Of a DNA stretch of 29,533 nt, positions 29,293 to 29,533 are shown in pieces. Below the pieces are notes generated by a model. It saw only the letters and a list, made by a program, of their open reading frames with translations. It was not told the origin of the DNA and did not search any database. Made by a program: the position numbers and the translations under genes. Position 1 is the first letter of the stretch. Every line of letters starts with the position of its first letter. This DNA comes from Rhodocyclales bacterium. Its GTDB lineage: Bacteria > Pseudomonadota > Gammaproteobacteria > Burkholderiales > Rhodocyclaceae. The stretch is from NCBI GenBank assembly GCA_021286885.1, contig JAJTBM010000002.1, positions 1 through 29,533 on the forward strand, written 5' to 3'.

Positions 29293-29533
29293 ATGGCGAC
29301 TTATGCAATTGGCGATGTTCAGGGCTGTTTTACGGCCCTGACGGCGCTTCTCGACAAAATCGGCTTCAGCGCAGGGCGGGACCGGCTGTGGCTGGTGGGG
29401 GATCTGGTGAACCGGGGCCCCGAATCCCTGGAAACCCTGCGTTTTGTGCGGGATCTGGGCCCGGCAGCGACCACCGTGTTGGGTAATCACGACCTGTATC
29501 TGCTGATGGTGGCCCACGGGGCGATTCGTAACC
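29293..29533 (+). CDS. apaH: Symmetrical bis(5'-nucleosyl)-tetraphosphatase ApaH, 5' part
   Basis: The first 80 residues of ApaH, which hydrolyses diadenosine tetraphosphate to two ADP and can also remove Np4 caps from RNA in E. coli. The metallophosphatase motifs are visible: IGDVQG (residues 6-11), [11 protein letters not shown] (about 36-46) and GNHD (about 64-67). The N-terminus [12 protein letters not shown] is typical of the family, which supports the chosen ATG. The gene runs off the right edge of the window. It begins 24 bases after the polysaccharide operon, with GGAG nine bases before the ATG. Confidence 0.92.
   Translation, partial: MATYAIGDVQGCFTALTALLDKIGFSAGRDRLWLVGDLVNRGPESLETLRFVRDLGPAATTVLGNHDLYLLMVAHGAIRN

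Overview
The window looks like a stretch of chromosome from a GC-rich (roughly two-thirds G+C by eye) betaproteobacterium, most likely of the Rhodocyclales or a close relative. That placement is an inference from the gene content: CowN, which protects nitrogenase in diazotrophs; an MSHA-type pilus locus; ubiC-ubiA; waaA; and a WbpK/WbpL/WbpM-like O-antigen start module. No rRNA, tRNA, CRISPR array or transposase was found, and no stretch over 300 bases lacks a gene.

Layout. (1) Bases 1-354 hold two small unrecognised overlapping genes in clearly AT-richer DNA. (2) Bases 470-1589 hold a CooA-like Crp/Fnr regulator and cowN. Between them lies a near-perfect palindrome of the CooA type (TGTCG-N6-CGACG), placed about 41 bp upstream of the start site predicted from a good -10 element. 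cowN is interrupted by an apparent one-base frameshift in a run of seven C. (3) Bases 1663-8827 hold a six-gene heavy-metal efflux operon: CzcI-like His-rich protein, TolC-type outer-membrane factor, His-rich membrane-anchored protein, periplasmic adaptor, HME-type RND pump and a small periplasmic protein. A possible multi-stem RNA element follows the first gene. (4) Bases 8893-19695 hold MSHA pilus genes in the order mshQ, then mshE, mshG, mshF-like, mshA, mshC, mshD, mshO, mshP. A convergent hipBA toxin-antitoxin pair sits between mshQ and mshE, behind its own promoter and a perfect 13-bp inverted repeat. (5) Bases 19789-21221 hold ubiC-ubiA behind a strong sigma70-type promoter. (6) waaA lies on the minus strand at 21226-22533. 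(7) Bases 22742-29268 hold a surface-polysaccharide operon: UDP-glucuronate-epimerase-like protein, GT2 glycosyltransferase, exported ATP-dependent DNA ligase, WbpK-like reductase/epimerase, WbpL/WecA-like transferase and WbpM-like 4,6-dehydratase. (8) The start of apaH runs off the right edge.

How the genes work together. The most interesting unit is the regulator-operator-cowN module. It reads as a self-contained CO response: a presumed haem-based CO sensor controlling a protein that keeps nitrogenase working in the presence of CO. The efflux genes form a complete tripartite pump with extra His-rich periplasmic proteins. The msh genes supply the ATPase, platform protein and pilins of a c-di-GMP-responsive pilus, but the secretin and alignment genes are not in this window. 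The sugar genes can plausibly make a 6-deoxy-HexNAc nucleotide sugar, load it onto undecaprenyl phosphate and extend it. All assignments come from reading motifs; no database search was run.
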